The notes: generated by a model not told the origin, from the letters alone. Numbered from the stretch's first letter, positions 32,490-45,757 are shown. The stretch: DNA of 64,000 nt from Pyrrhosoma nymphula (GCA_963573305.1 OY754332.1:48397559-48461558), one strand, 5' to 3'. Translations and numbers: made by a program.

Positions 32490-35400
32490 GTGTTGAGTAC
32501 AATGAGCTTGATACTTAAAAGATTAGGTACACCAGGCAACGGATGTGTCGTGTGCGAAACGTTGCGCTAATCTTATTTAAATTGGCAATAACTACCATTA
32601 GATTGAGGAAGTTGAGTATCTGCCAGTATCTGCAAAGTTAGGTAACCCCAACATTGGACTATTTTCTGTAAGGTTACAGTTTGCATTCGATATAAACAAG
32701 TGTAAATAAGACAGAGCACACGACTGAGGTTTCAAAATCAGATCAGAAATATTAGGAACTGGATTTTTAAAGTTCTTAGGCAACCAATCTTACCTCTGGT
32801 AAGATCACTATCGATTCTTCACTTTTGAGCAATTATGCGAAAGAGTACTTGGCTTCAGTGGTTAATTAATATGATTCAGTGGTGTATCTAAGCGACGCAC
32901 ATAAGATTTTTTTCTCCCTTTCGGCGATAATTGGAGTAAAATCATTTTTAAAAAACAAGTACCAAGTGTACCAATTCAGATTCGGCAAACCCTCCACGTC
33001 AGGATTACATAATTTACTGGAGAATAGAAAATCGAGCCGCAATAACAAGTATATCTCAATACCGGTTGCTCCAGGACAGTGCGATAATACGCTCGGAAGA
33101 GGGTCCGAACCCGCGGCCCTGATGATGGAACCGATGAGTTAGGGCTATCCATTGGAATCACAGGATAAGGTATATTCGTCGGAGGAAAAGTTAAGGCAAT
33201 GATGGTTTCCGCCTGAAACTGCGGGAGTGGAGAAGATTGTGCCAGCTCTCTTGCAAAATGAAGCATTTCAGGATCACACAATGAAGATATTATTCATTCC
33301 AGTACAACTAATCCGCAATATTAGGTCATTTACTTGTCTGATTAGATTATCATAAGGTTCACGGCGCCTATTGAACGCGGGAAATGCATTGCTCATCATG
33401 GTGCGGCGACGAAGATAAGCAAGGGAGAGACGGTACGCTGTGCGTGCCCTTAGCATTTTTCGTATTCCTTATGACCTTGGTCGCGCAGAGGAAGAATGAG
33501 ACCAGCCGCTCGTATGACTCATGACCAGAGAAGCATTCCTGACTTCATTTCAATTGCGAAAGCCTTTAGAAATCTTCGGCCTGATTTCTGGGAGCTTTAA
33601 ACACCATTAAATTACACACAGAAGCACCCGGCTTCTCTGGAGAAATATCTTGAGCCAGTGCACTCATGCAGTGGCGCAATGCGAACAAAAGTTACGAGGC
33701 TAGAGACTTTACAAACAACTCCTTAAACATACCTAAATTATTCACAGGCAGTTAAGTGTCGTTGATAGCAGTTGAAACACCCTGTACTACTTCTGCTACT
33801 CAAATAAAGTTGGAAAAAGTGACCAATTCCACATCTGTTAACAATATTAAGTCCATTTCCAAAATTTAAATATGCTGTCAGTTGTCGAGATCCAGAGGTA
33901 ATCATTTCATCAACCGTAAAGAACAACGAAGGTAGGCTTACGACTAAAAATCGTTTGTGCCATAAGGAAACGCAGTGTCACGGGTGTTGAGCTACACATT
34001 CACGTCAATCAATGGATTTACTTACAATTCCGGTTATTGAAATGATTGTTCTATTTGCCCTTTTAGATGCATAAAGCCCGGTGCATATGGTTCTGAAATT
34101 AAAATTATGCATAACGATTTGTTTTAAATTTATCGTGATTACATAATACATTTCTTTGCGTATTTATCTTCCTAACCCACTTTACTTTACCCATATCAAG
34201 CCCTTCAACTAGGAAATGGCGGCAATATTGAAAAATTTCTATTTCGAAAACCGTCAAATAGACGGATGCAGATGACGTCAGTGGATGCTTCCCTTAAGTT
34301 TTTTATAACTGAGATTAACGAAAACTCTTTTTTGTCCTAAAAATTTCCATTTCTGATTTATACATAAATCCTATACATGAACTGTAACTATTCTATCAAT
34401 GACAGTCTTAATTTATCGTTTCTGGAATTCTTAGTTAGCCATATGAATGGTGGACTAAAGATATAGGTACCTTGCGCGAAAATTTCCACAAGATCCTAAA
34501 GATAAAAAAATCACCATATCCTTTAGGAAGAATAGGAGATTGAATTAATTAGGTGTCTTCCGCAAAGTAAAAGAAATGCACGTCGTCTGTAGCGGTACAA
34601 ATCTTATTGACAGCGACCCCTTTCCGTCGTAAATTTTGAAAACCCTTTCCACCCTTTCCTTTTTGCCGCATCCAAACCCATTAAATCCTGTTTTTTGATA
34701 TCTACATCAAATATCTTTCATCTAAATGTGCAATTTCGCCTGAAAAGTATATCGATATCCACTTATAATGGATTTCATGTCTCCGGAGTAGGCTAAAATA
34801 AATTTAAACTCACAGCCATCGAATATACACACTAACGAGGAAGGAATTTGATTAGGTATTTCCGTTATGTGAATGAATACCTTTATGACACCAATATACG
34901 ACGATCCATACCCACTAATAAACAATCAATTTAAGAAGAGCACAACCTATTACGCGAAATTATAGAAAATTGTATACGAGAGGAGATTTGATATGGAGCC
35001 AGTTTTTTGCTTTTTTAAAAATCACTTCTACTTGGATTCACAACTAATCGTCGAACATAAAGTTCAAATGTTCATGCCTAATTGGAAAAGTGTAAATGGA
35101 GGGAATTGAATCTTGGGAACAGCTCCTAAGTGAAGATCTTTCTTACTATCTTATATACGGAATACTATACAACCAATTAGCATGTTTTCTTACAGCATGG
35201 ATACAAGCCTTTTGGTGGATCGTGATATTGAGAGTAGTGGATATAAAATGTTTCCTTGGGCAATCCTTTCTTAAACCAATATAATCAACACGGAGGTTGA
35301 TTGAGAAGTTCAGAGGAAAGCTTACCTATAATTAGTGGATATAAAACAGGATTAGAATTTATTGGTGGCAGATATTTTAAGCAACATTTTCGGGTTATTT

Positions 35401-36048
35401 CGCCTTCTTTCTGAGCCAGTCACACAAAAAGTGTCACACGTCTCCCTCTCGGTTCCGTGTTATATCATTCCGTCCCACATCCTCCCTTTCCCTTCCACTT
35501 CTATCCAATAGCGTAGAAGAGAGATATTTAATTTATTCATAACTAGATTCTCCAGGCAAAGGCGAATGTGGTCTACTAGGGGCATACCAAGCGTGACAGG
35601 GCAGATCCTAGTCCCTTGCTCGATCACTCGACTGGATTGTGATCATGATTGCTGAGCTCCGGCAGCCACTGGTTCACAGAACGCGTCGGTGCAGCGTTTA
35701 AATCAATCGCGGGCAACACCATGAGATTCTAGCCATCAATCGATCATTGATACTATGTCTTGAGTTCATCGCGTGGAATTCGTGGTGCGAAGTGATATGA
35801 GTCATCTGCTTACCCCGTACAAACCCAATCTCTATTTCGAGTTGCCGGTTGTATCCTTAAGCATATGCAACCGAGCCTACGCTCGGGAAATAAATTTGAA
35901 AGAAAATTTTATGGTGAACTCACGATATTCTCCCGAATAGATGGCTTAAAGAGTAATCACGGCGAATCTTCGAAGAAAGAAGTTGTGTTTTAATGCACAG
36001 TTCTAACAATTAACTAAAAATAATCATAGTAAAACCGTAATTAACGAA
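32490..36048. other. Long non-coding stretch
   Basis: A tRNA-like B-box word (GGTTCGGACCC) on the minus strand near 33100 suggests an old SINE head. No other gene or element could be supported. Confidence 0.35.
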
Positions 36049-36240
36049 CTACAATCGTTGGCGGCATGAGTAACTAACCTTCAAGGGCTTCTTCATAAAC
36101 GAAAATCTTAAGTTTATTATGATCCAATATTCATCATGTCCAACGAAAAGAGGTGTTATATGTACTTCATCTGCTTGGTTACCATCACGCTCCACTATAT
36201 GAGGAAGCTCCACTATTGGAACTTTAACACAGACTTGCAA
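36049..36240 (-). CDS. Candidate minus-strand coding exon
   Basis: The minus strand is open and reads VPIVELPHIVERDGNQADEV, then VHITPLFVGHDEYWIIINLR, ending KKPLK just before a donor-like AAG-GTTAGT (36083). The amino-acid mix looks protein-like and charged. No family is recognised and no clear acceptor was found upstream. Treat as a weak exon or old pseudogene. Confidence 0.3.
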   Translation of the reverse strand: MQVCVKVPIVELPHIVERDGNQADEVHITPLFVGHDEYWIIINLRFSFMKKPLKVSYSCRQRL

Positions 36241-36249
36241 TTGAAAAGA

Positions 36250-38100
36250 ATCGGCCCCTGATCGCAGCGAAAAACGATAGTGCCCCTAATTATTTTTCTC
36301 CGTTGGAAATAACGCAGTACTAATCCCATTCTGAATTGAGGATTTGCCCTGAAGTTTGGTGGACGTAAAGTAAAGTTTGGTGTTCAAAATATAAGTATGA
36401 TGCGTGAATCATGATAACCGAAAAATCGGCCAAACAATTGGAACGGCAAACGATGGGCTGCATAAACGTAACAGTTTCCATTAATGGTTAAGTCGTTTTC
36501 ACCAAACAGTCGAACCTGGAACAAGCTAATGATCTGAGGAAAGTTGATTTAATTATTACTGATAACATAATACTTACTTCACATCGCATTGAATAAGAAT
36601 ACTTGTCGTGCCATAAGTTTTTTCATAAACCTATCCTTCGTAATTTATTGACTTTAGCGTAGTTAAATTTCAATATCATAAATATTTAAACTCCTTCCAC
36701 TGAACGTAATTAGCATTGGTATCAATGAAGTTGCAACAGTTTTCTTGGTTCAAAAGAAATAGATCAATGAATTTCACTATCGCTATATGGATCCAGTGAC
36801 TTAAAATGATTTATTTATAATCATAAGCTTTCTCTTTATTGGTTAAGATTTATTACTGTTTATGTGAACGCGCGATTATCAATTAATGACCAATCATCGG
36901 ATAAGGTTGCCAGGTAACCGCAAATGACCCGTTTTACACGTGCGATTCGCACAGCCGGTTAACGTTACCAGAGTGGCGCTCTAAACTAATTAAACGGTAT
37001 CCACCTGTTGAATCCGGATACACCCGCGTACTCGATAACTCGCTCAACCATTTTTCAAGAGCGGTTTGAAACTTTCTCGCGGCCGCATTCAAGAAATGCT
37101 CGAGTAGGATTGATTCGCTTTATCCCGTTTAAATGGCCAATTTTTATTAAATTTATTAGTCAAGAGGATTAAAACCAGAAAATAAAAAGGAGAACATACC
37201 TAATTTTATTCCGGTTTTATTCATATATCTTACCATTTGAAATCGCTCAAGTTTCATTCGAAAGCAAAGCGTTGATTTAAGTGCGTTGAGGACCTCTAAA
37301 TATAGCGACTACCCTCCCTCCCGCAAAATTAATTGCGTAATTCGCGTTTCATTAGATTCCCGCACATTGAGTAGCTTCCCATATTATTTACTTCATATTT
37401 TATGCAAAAATAAGAAACCCAATTGGAAGCCACATTTACATCTGATGCAACCAGAATGCTCCCACCCCCAAATCAATCCAAACACTAAGGTGTCAGCCAT
37501 GAATATACATATGGATCTAAATTTTCGGCACCAATGTAAGGGCAGCAGTGTTGCCTAGCTTTCAGAAATAGATAGGTCGGTGCTGCAATCGGCATGGTTC
37601 ACTTGTGTGTGTCAAAAATGGCCGGTGTTCATAGGGAGGCCTATTCCGGTACCTTGATTTCCAGTATCTCCATTTTAATCGCAGCCTTTCCTTATTAGAA
37701 CCATCTTCTCTAGAGTAGCGGGGCTACAATCTGCTTGGTCCTGATTTTTCGGTGCATGCGGAACGTTTGGCAACAACCACTGGGGGAAAGTTTAGGATCC
37801 ATGTGTATATTCATGGTGTCAGCACATGGAGTTCCCAAACATGTTCTCATGAAGTTCACTGCCAAATATTTGACCCTCGAGGTAATTTCGCGCATATTTG
37901 CCCGTGGCAACATCGCCAATTGGTTCATCCCACTCAGACTGATGCTCGTCTGAGAGTCTCGTGCATGGGATTCCGTGGAGAGATTGATATTTCCACGCTC
38001 TCTTTCACTTTCGCGCGCGGATAACACTCATACTCACAGTCAATAAATCCCCAGTCCACAGTCAAAGGAAAACATTCATGAAGGTGGAGGTTTCCGAATG
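36250..38100. other. Non-coding stretch
   Basis: No convincing exon or element. Frames at 37286-37558 and 37710-38027 show no family content. Confidence 0.35.
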
Positions 38101-38104
38101 GAGG

Positions 38105-38350
38105 GTCGGGTGGGCGTGGTGACCAGAGTTCTGGCTTTCCATCCCGAGAGCCGTGGTTCGAATTCCGGAAGAGGCGGAGATTTTTCAGTGGAATTCCGAG
38201 CCTTTCTTGTGTGCCATGTGGAGAGCATCTCAATTAAAGTACTCCGTCCTTCGAATGTGACGTTAAAACGTGGTCCCCTTGGAATCTTTCGTCAAGAGAA
38301 AGCTATCGTCGACTTCGGGTTTCTCTCCACCCTTTTTCCAGTCCTCTTAT
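38105..38350 (+). repeat. tRNA-derived SINE, GGAGAGC family
   Basis: A tRNA-like head with an A-box region (GGGCGTGGTGACCAGAG) and B box (GGTTCGAATTCC near 38155) is followed by a body TTTTTCAGTGGAATTCCGAG, GTGGAGAGCATC, ACTCCGTCC and a tail TTTCTCTCCACC. Related copies lie at 39040, 50640 (minus), 29563 and 61301. Confidence 0.8.
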
Positions 38351-38364
38351 AAATAGGATTACCT

Positions 38365-38475
38365 TACATCCCTGTTTAGATGGGACAGTCCTGCTTTGAT
38401 GGGTCAGTCCCGGTGTTCCTTCCGGTTGGAATATTTGTCCCGGATGACACTGATATGTCCCAGGATGCCTCCGTT
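38365..38475. repeat. hAT-related fragment with GGGACAGTCC words
   Basis: GATGGGACAGTCCTGCTTTG and following bases resemble the left end of the hAT element at 51550 (GGGACAGTCCCGTTTTTTGA). Partial copy only. Confidence 0.4.
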
Positions 38476-39033
38476 TAGGCCCGTCGTCCACGGAGAAATG
38501 CGCTGCGACAAATGCCTAGCGAGAAATATGTAAATAAAAAACATTGTATTAAATTATATTTCACATCCTCGAAGGCTTCAGACAGACTTTTCAGTGTTCA
38601 TCTCTAGGTTGAATGGAAGAACCCCTATGATAGAAGCCGAACTGAGCGACGATATTTTTCAAATTTTCCGCGGGGGGGGGGGGGGCAGAGGCCAAGAAAG
38701 TTTCAGTCACCCAACTAGTAAATAGATTTGAACTCGGTACTCCAGGGTTTGGTGCAGCTCTAAGTATTCGTTTTATTTTGTTATTTCAATCAAAGAATAA
38801 AAATCCAAACACCATTTGTTTCACTTTTATGAACAACTTCCCAATTTTGTCCCAGTTTTAGCCTCTTCGAAACGATACGCCCCGGTCTTGAGATCGGAAC
38901 GAGGTAACCGTACTTATAACCCTTCCCTAGTCCACCTGTCCTCCATGGTGGAAGTGACCTCAGTTGTCGGTCGCTTCCCCAGGTAACCAAACGAAAACCT
39001 GCAGTGATGGATATGTTTCAAAGTAAATGCAAA

Positions 39034-39180
39034 CCATGCTTGTGTGCCATGTGGAGAGCACTTCAAATTCAATACTCCGTCCGTCAGATGGAACGTTAGT
39101 CTGTGGTTCCCTTAGAGCCTTTCCTTAAGAGCAAGTTAATACCGACGCCTGGTTTATCTCCACCTCTCCTCCTGTGCCCC
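39034..39180 (+). repeat. SINE body fragment, GGAGAGC family
   Basis: GTGTGCCATGTGGAGAGCAC, ACTCCGTCCGTCAGATGG and ATCTCCACCTCTCC match the SINE at 38105. The tRNA head is absent. Confidence 0.7.
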
Positions 39181-39685
39181 AATACCATCCTACCTGCCTA
39201 TTCTATGAGGTAAAAAAAACTCAATTGCCAGTCACTTACTAACCAACCAACCAGGTTTCCGAAGTGTATTTACGCGCCCAGCTTCAAGTATTGGATGTTC
39301 GAACGCGTTAATAGAGATGGTACACGATTGCGATGATGAGCACCAAGGATCGAACTCATATCCGTTAACTCTCAAGTCTGTGTACATTGCTTTCATAAGC
39401 ACGGATGGCAGAGCAGACAGTGGAGTCAGCAGGGTCAGCTGACTCCCCTGCCATAAACCCGAGGGGTCAAAGTTTTTAATTTTACCCTTTAATGTGGGTG
39501 TAATAAATAGTTGTTAGAAAGTATATTTAGTCATAACAAATTTTGGCTAGCTACGGGAGCTTTTTCAGCCTAGGCGACAAGAAATTTAAATACACTACCG
39601 TAGGATGTGTGTATGAAGACAGCGTGCGGGTGAGTATTGTTTTGTTGCGTAGATGTGGAGTGCGTGTGGGGCGGCGGCGCGAGCG

Positions 39686-39822
39686 CAGCGTTGCAAAATT
39701 TGCAGCTGGGCTGGCGGCGCTGAGGGAAAACACGTGCGCCGTTATGCGCGCGGCCTGCCCCAGGGCCAGTTCGGCGATCTAGTGACGTCCGCCATCCTGA
39801 CGCTGTGAATTTTGCAACGCTG
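39686..39822. repeat. GC-rich unit with perfect 15-bp inverted ends
   Basis: CAGCGTTGCAAAATT (39686-39700) and AATTTTGCAACGCTG (39808-39822) are exact reverse complements. The 137-bp unit is GC-rich, unlike its surroundings. No target duplication is seen and the family is unknown. Confidence 0.55.
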
Positions 39823-39867
39823 CACAAACAGGAGAAAATAGAACAATTTACTTGGGTAGTGCGCTAG

Positions 39868-39990
39868 AAGAAAATCTACATCTACAAAATACCCTGCAAG
39901 GCACCTCAAGGGTGTGTGGCAGGGGGTGAGTAGTCACCAACATGCATATCAATGAACTCTAAAGTTAGTGTAACTACGACTATTGATGCA
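39868..39990 (-). repeat. LINE 3'-end-like fragment
   Basis: CCCTGCAAGGCACCTCAAGG, then GTGTGTGGCAGGGGGTG, resembles a 3' segment of non-LTR elements common in insects. This is from memory of the family and was not aligned. Orientation is uncertain. Confidence 0.35.
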
Positions 39991-40164
39991 TTAGCATAAA
40001 TCGCTTATGCTTTGTCACGAGGCGAAGCCTCAAAAGCATTCATAACACTATAGATATGCTACCAATGGAGAGGGACCGTTAGTATTTATGTGTTTTGCAA
40101 CTACATAAACGGACAGAGATTCAAGAATTATGCTGAAAACATGCACAGCGTGATGTAAGTACTA

Positions 40165-40440
40165 GGTAGCGGATAATAATAATAAGTTTATTTTACGGGC
40201 TTAAGCCCTATATCAAAAGAATTACAATACCAAATTTAACAAAGTAAAATTACAATATAAGATTTATAGATGTTGATAAGAAGACAATAGGCACATATAA
40301 TTAATTTACCATTGTCAAATAGTACAATTAATTCATAATTGTATAAAATATCATTTAAAATAATGATATATAATTTCAATTAATGTTTGATTCATAAAAA
40401 CAAAATGAGGATACAAGGAAAAGGGATTATTTTTCTACTA
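40165..40440 (-). repeat. LINE 3' tail (minus strand)
   Basis: On the minus strand the segment ends AATAAACTTATTATTATTAT, a polyadenylation signal joined to an ATT simple repeat, as in tails of several non-LTR retrotransposons. Confidence 0.45.
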
Positions 40441-40499
40441 AGAGCTACACTAACTATCGAAAAACCTAGTTAAAAGTCTCATGGGAATAGGCATAGTAG

Positions 40500-41020
40500 T
40501 AAGGAGGAGAGCGCTAGCGAAGGAAGCGTAAATAATATAGAAGGGAGCTGATGACGGGGACCTTAAGGAAGGATGTAAAAAAGAGGCTGGTGAAGAGCTT
40601 GATATTGAGTGTGGCGTTGTATGGGCCAGAAACGTGGTCTCTGAGAAAGGAAGACGAAAATAGGCTACAGGAGTTCGAGATGTGGGTGTGGAGGAGGATG
40701 AAGAATGTGCGGTGGACGGAAAGGAAGACAAATGATGAAGTGCTTGACTTAGTTGGTGAGGAGAGGAAACTTCTGGATGAAATTAGGGGAAGGCGGGGTA
40801 GGTGGATGGAAGGGGTAATGGTTGGCAGATGATGTTACAGAATGGTGTTACCGATGGTTTACTGAAGGCCGTGAGAGAGGGAAGGATGTAGGGCAAGCGA
40901 GGAAGTGGAAGAAAGAGAATAGGTTTTATGGATGGGATGAAGAAAGGTAGGACTTACGCTGAGATGAAGAAAGAAATACTAGAGTTAGATAGGGCATGGC
41001 ACGTATTAGAGTCAGTTGGA
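40500..41020 (+). pseudogene. LINE reverse-transcriptase C-terminal relic
   Basis: The frame 40551-40832 reads RLVKSLILSVALYGPETWSL, EFEMWVWRRMKNVRWTERKT and GRRGRWMEG, the conserved region after the polymerase core of RTE/CR1-type non-LTR retrotransposons (ALYG-ETW and W-R-RM). A frameshift then leads to GLLKAVREG and RTYAEMKKEILELDRAWH near the protein end. The polymerase core is missing, so the copy is 5'-truncated, as LINEs usually are. Confidence 0.8.
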
Positions 41021-41332
41021 TTTTCTCTGACTTTCATCATAACCTACCATTAACCGGTAGATTACTCAGAAGAAGTGCAGGCGCACTGACAGTTTTTGCG
41101 ACTGCACGTCGATTGGTGCGCCGCGTTGGCGTCTGCTCTGCTTCGGTCATGTAGTCTGTAGTCAACTCACAACTCGTAAGATTATCTTTTTGCCACTCGC
41201 CATGAGAGGCTATATACCATGTTGTCCTGCTTGTTAATATATATAACAATGAAATTCCATAATAACACTGACTTTTTTCACGCAAAATTAATCGAAATAA
41301 TGAAAGCGAAACAACAAATCTGGTCACTCATA

Positions 41333-41945
41333 AGAACGAGTGCGCAAGTGAAAACGCCAGTGGCAGCAGCGGCCTCCACCTGACAGTGACATGGAGTTCG
41401 CTTCTAGATCATCTACAAATAACAATGATTGTGTTAGTACGAAAGGTTCCTCCCCCCGACATCAACATACGCAATGCTACAAGCTTCCCCATCGATGAAA
41501 ACATGGAAGTATGACACTCAAACGACGGTAACCCAAATGATTTGGCTAAGTTTCAGCCTACCAATATTAAATGCCCTCAAATAAACGTCAGTGGTGTAAT
41601 GTGTTGGTCACGAGTGTGCCAGTGAAAGTGCCTTTTGCAGTAGCGGCCCTTCACCTGACAGTGGCATGAACTTCACTTCTAGCTCCTCTACAAATAACAA
41701 TGGTTGTGCCAGTACCAGCAGCGGTCCTCCATCTGACACTGACTTCGCTTCAAGCTCCTCCACAAAAAAAATGATTGTGTTAGTACGAGCGGCTCCTCCC
41801 CCGACATCTGCATACGCATTGTTACAAGCTTCCCCATCGATGAAAATGAGGAAGTATCACACTCAAACGAAGGTAACCCAAATTATTTGATTAAGTATAA
41901 GCCTACCAACTTTAAATACCCTCAAATAAACATCAGTGGTGTATT
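41333..41945 (+). repeat. Imperfect direct duplication at the hAT N-terminal end
   Basis: Words such as TCTACAAATAACAATG, ATGATTGTGTTAGTACGA, TACAAGCTTCCCCATCGATG and CCTCAAATAAAC occur in the same order in two units, about 41333-41605 and 41610-41945. They encode Ser/Thr-rich, acidic low-complexity peptide (SSSSTNNNGCASTSSGPP). The units have diverged by point changes and small indels. Confidence 0.75.
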
Positions 41946-43640
41946 GCGATCCTTTAACGTTGAATGGTACCAAAAATGACCTTGGTTACATTGGGATACA
42001 AATTCAGAGTCTGCTAAATGTTTCATTTGTTTAAAAGCTAAAGAGCTAAACCTTAAACTAAGTACAAATTTGATGTTGTATTTACAATCCGTGGCTTTAA
42101 CAACTGGAGAAAACCTAGTTAAAGATGTTCTGCTCATGAGTCGAGCGATTTTCGTAAGGCCTCTATGAGGAGGCAATGCTTGTTTACCGCCAACCTCCAG
42201 TTCTCAAAGTATCAACTCACGGAGAAAAACAAATAGAGAAATCCAGAACTGCACTTTTGGCCGTTGCATCAAGTGTCAGATATTTAGTCTCTCGGGGTTT
42301 AGTTTTGAGAGGTGAGAGTGAAAAAGAGGGCAATTTATTTGAACTCCTTGAAGTCAAGATGTACCTGAATTTAAGGAATGGCTGACTAAAAGGCAGAATT
42401 GGCTATATCATGATATTAAAAATTAAATAGTGCAGCTGACGACTTTTTCTGTTACCAGACAAATTAATCAAGACATTAAGGAAAACAATTATTTTGCTCA
42501 AATTGTTGATGAAACTACTGGCATAACAAGAAAATAGCAAGTGTTTATATCATTGCGGCACGTTGACAATACTTATGTCGTGTAAAAGAATTTCACAGGG
42601 ATGTTTTCCATTCCAACATCTTTTTGCACTATAAAATGGACCAGGATCCGTCCCTGATTGATAACCAAAAGCTCAAACCATTGTGCCCAACTAGGTGGAA
42701 AGTTCTATTGAAATTTGGTAAAGCAGTTGGCGATCAGTATAAAAATACATTAAAGTTCTTGACAGTCTGAAATTCGAAGAAATTGTTTCCAGTGAGTTAA
42801 TAGGGTTATTCATGAATACCTCCAGTCTCTTTTTTCTTGAAGTATCTTTATTCGTTTTCAGCATCGCTGATGAGCTTGCTAAGAAGCTACAACTATCCAA
42901 CGTAAGTATATCATATGCTTTCAAGCTCGTAGATCGCACTCAAACTAGACTTGCGGAATTCAGAATTGAAGAAAAGTTCACAGAAATCTGAGATAAAGGG
43001 CAGAAACGGAGTCAAGGCTTGGGATTAGGTCCAATAAGCCTTCCGATTGTAAGAAACCAAAATCCACCCAAGCGCTTGGAACAGAGTAGTCATCCAGCTC
43101 CTCAAGCTACACTTCAACCAAAGGACAAACTTCGAAAGAGTGCTATGAGGCTTTTGACAACCTTAACAGTGAGCTTCAGTTTCGTTTTAAACAATCTGGA
43201 GTGTGTGTTTACGATGATCCTGAAACCACTAATGAAATCAGCAACAGGAAAATTTGAAGAAGTACAAAATGAGCTGCGAACTGTCTCAAATCATTTCAAA
43301 AACGATTTTGACTTATTCAAACTGAACAGACAGCTGTCATTTTTGCCAGAAATATGCGAGGACAAGAAAAATTCACAACTCCGTGAAATAGTGAGAATCA
43401 TAAAAGAAGAAGCCCCTCAAACTCGGAAACTTATTTAAAAAGTAATTACGTGCCTCAAACTTCTATTGGTTTTGCCGTCTTCATCTGCGACTGCAGAGAG
43501 AACGTTCTGCTCACTCCGGTGACTAAAGACCTCGCTTAGATCTACCATCACTCAAAAAAGACTGAACCACTTGGTCGTCCTAAGCGTTTACCGAGAGGTC
43601 ACAAAGAATATCACGTTGTGAAATAGTAAAGACATTTCGT
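41945..43640 (+). pseudogene. hAT-family transposase relic (TTF zinc finger, DUF4371 type)
   Basis: Broken frames carry the family blocks in order. FNVEWYQK-PWLHWDTNSESA, then KCFICLKA (near 41955-42040), is the TTF-type zinc finger. EFKEWLTKRQNW follows (near 42370). INQDIKENNYFAQIVDETTG (near 42460-42525) is the start of the DUF4371 catalytic domain. LRHVDNTYVV comes next. AQLGGK, near 42690, stands where the CPTRW-like block is expected. SSSATAERTFCSL, then LNHLVVLSVYREVTKN (near 43480-43615), is the C-terminal hAT dimerisation region. Many stops and shifts show it is dead. The frame 43019-43438 is part of the same protein. Related proteins are often annotated as zinc finger MYM-type 1-like. 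Confidence 0.8.
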
Positions 43641-43649
43641 GAAAATGTA

Positions 43650-44160
43650 GGTTCAAGAGTCACATTATTTGGAAAAACGTGGTAAGTTTGCCTTTTTTAT
43701 TTGTTCAAAGACATGCTTTGTTTTTTTCAATAATAGAGTTCGCTGTAAATACAGATTAAAAATATATATTGTTTTTTTAGAAAGATGCACTACTGCCTTT
43801 TTTACTTTTAAAAAAGTTAATCCTGCTGCCTGTAATCTTTTTACTCTCTTTTTTGTGAAAGTGGTTAGTCTACTTTCTGTTGAGTTTGAGGGCTCAGAAT
43901 ATGCATTACGAAGCTATTTTGCGGAGTACATTTTAAAAATTTTCTGGAGGAGTACCCCCTCACCCCCTGGGTGCATTGCATACCGGAAGTCTTGACCTCC
44001 CTGTTCCAAGGTCGCTCCGCCGTCCTTGCTCATAAGTTAATTACATATACTCACAAATGAAATGTACTTGGGAATGAAACATTGTCCTCGTGGTAATTTT
44101 CCGAGCGTTTTGAGCACTAAAGTAAGAATCAGATTGATCGATGCTCTGGATTGTTCATCC
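43650..44160. other. Non-coding stretch after the hAT relic
   Basis: T-rich open frame 43669-43995 has no recognised content. An outer terminus of the hAT element was not identified. Confidence 0.35.
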
Positions 44161-44184
44161 ATGACTAACAACAACGTAAGCTTC

Positions 44185-44510
44185 CATTTGAGACGTGACC
44201 GCCAAACTTAAGCTCAGGAAGGTTCCCCGGATCGCAATATAGCACTGCACTTATGGATAATGCCCCACATTTTTTCACGTTCTTTTTTTTGCATCCAAGT
44301 GAGTGAGCGGTCACCTCTTTCTTAAAGGACGATTTCCACACCACTCCTTTCCGGTGCTGAGGTCTCCCCATCCCATCCGGTGGTGGTTTATCTCCCATTT
44401 AGCACCTCGGCTTCACTTCCCTAATCGTCCGCAATTACTTTCCAGTCGGACCGGAGGGTCTGAACCCAACGCCTTGAGAGAGTAAGCTTACTAATCACCA
44501 AGTTAGAAGT
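44185..44510 (-). repeat. tRNA-derived SINE, second family
   Basis: On the minus strand the head reads TTGGTGATTAGTAAGC (A box) and GGGTTCAGACCCTCCGG (B box near 44465). A body of about 250 bp without homology to the GGAGAGC family follows. Confidence 0.6.
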
Positions 44511-45755
44511 AATAATCACTCGAATCGCACTTCACTGAGCGGTAAAGAACAGCGCATACCACCCAAAACGGACGACAGACGAAGTGCTGATAACCCGATA
44601 TACTCGGCTCACTCTGATGAAATCGCATCACAAACAACGCAATCTTAAAGAGAAGATATTTCCGCGGTCCTGTAGAGAGATTGCCTTTTTCTGGCACCCG
44701 AAAAAATGATTGACGTCAAAACTATTCTGTTCCGTAGGGAAGACCATAGCTCGTTTCTCAATAGCATCTGTGGCCGTTACCAATACCAGCTATTCGATGA
44801 CATTTGCTCCAACCGCGAACGAACGTTTGTCAGACCGATGGATAATTTGCCAGAGAGACTAATACTTCTGTTACCACGGCAAGTTCTGAGCCATAAAATG
44901 GGTTTTTGAATTGATAACAATAAAATTTCTTTCCCTTTGAATGCTTTGACGAGGAGAGCTAAGGATTCCCAAGCTCACCACTACGCGAACAAGTCTTTGC
45001 CGAATCTCTTTTTACAATACCATCGGATTGGATCTTCGCCATTTTTCTTCGGATCTTAACAACGTCAACTCGTAATGTCTTGAGTGGGGGCTGGAATTAA
45101 ATCTTATTTAGTGGTGCACATAAGGGGGTTATGACGCTAAGTGCATCGTGGAAATAATTTGGGGGAATAACCGGGATATCAGAAGTATTGGAAGGCGGGG
45201 AGGATATTAAAAAAAAAAAAACATTCATGCGGAGGATGAGTCATTGAGCCATGGGAGCTAAGCACCACTGATCTGATTAAATACACTGAGTACACTTCTT
45301 GTGAAATAAACTATACCAACGTCATATATATCGAGTGGGGTAATTAATATTAACATTCAATATGGAGTTCAGTACCTGAGAATAAAAAGAACTTCACTCA
45401 GCGTGGGGGAAACATACGGAGCATTTGCGGCGCTTATCAATGTTAGGTTTTCGTGTTGTTGATGCGAAATTTTTTTTTGTATTTTTCGGGTACCCGTAGT
45501 GCTAGTTTTTTCTGCCTACAAAAAGGTTTTTCCGTGTTCAAGCGAGCGAAACTGTTATCAGCAAAACCAACCAATGCGGTGGGGACCCGAAAAATGCTAG
45601 AATCATCATTTGCGGCGCTGCATTGAAATTGCTAGGGAGTAACTCGGATAGAAAAGTAAAAGAGGGAAGCTACTGTGTTGTAGTTAGGCCACACGAATAC
45701 GCCGCGATCATTTGGAACCCTGCTCAGAATGGTGTAAAACTCGAGATAAACCAAA
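44511..45755. other. Non-coding stretch
   Basis: No element or exon recognised. The 67-codon frame at 44706 is unsupported. Confidence 0.35.
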
Positions 45756-45757
45756 CG

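Noticed and set aside
32535..32575. Hammerhead-like GCGAAACGTTGCGC word
   Set aside because: The CTGANGA core is absent (CGGATG) and no stem II forms.
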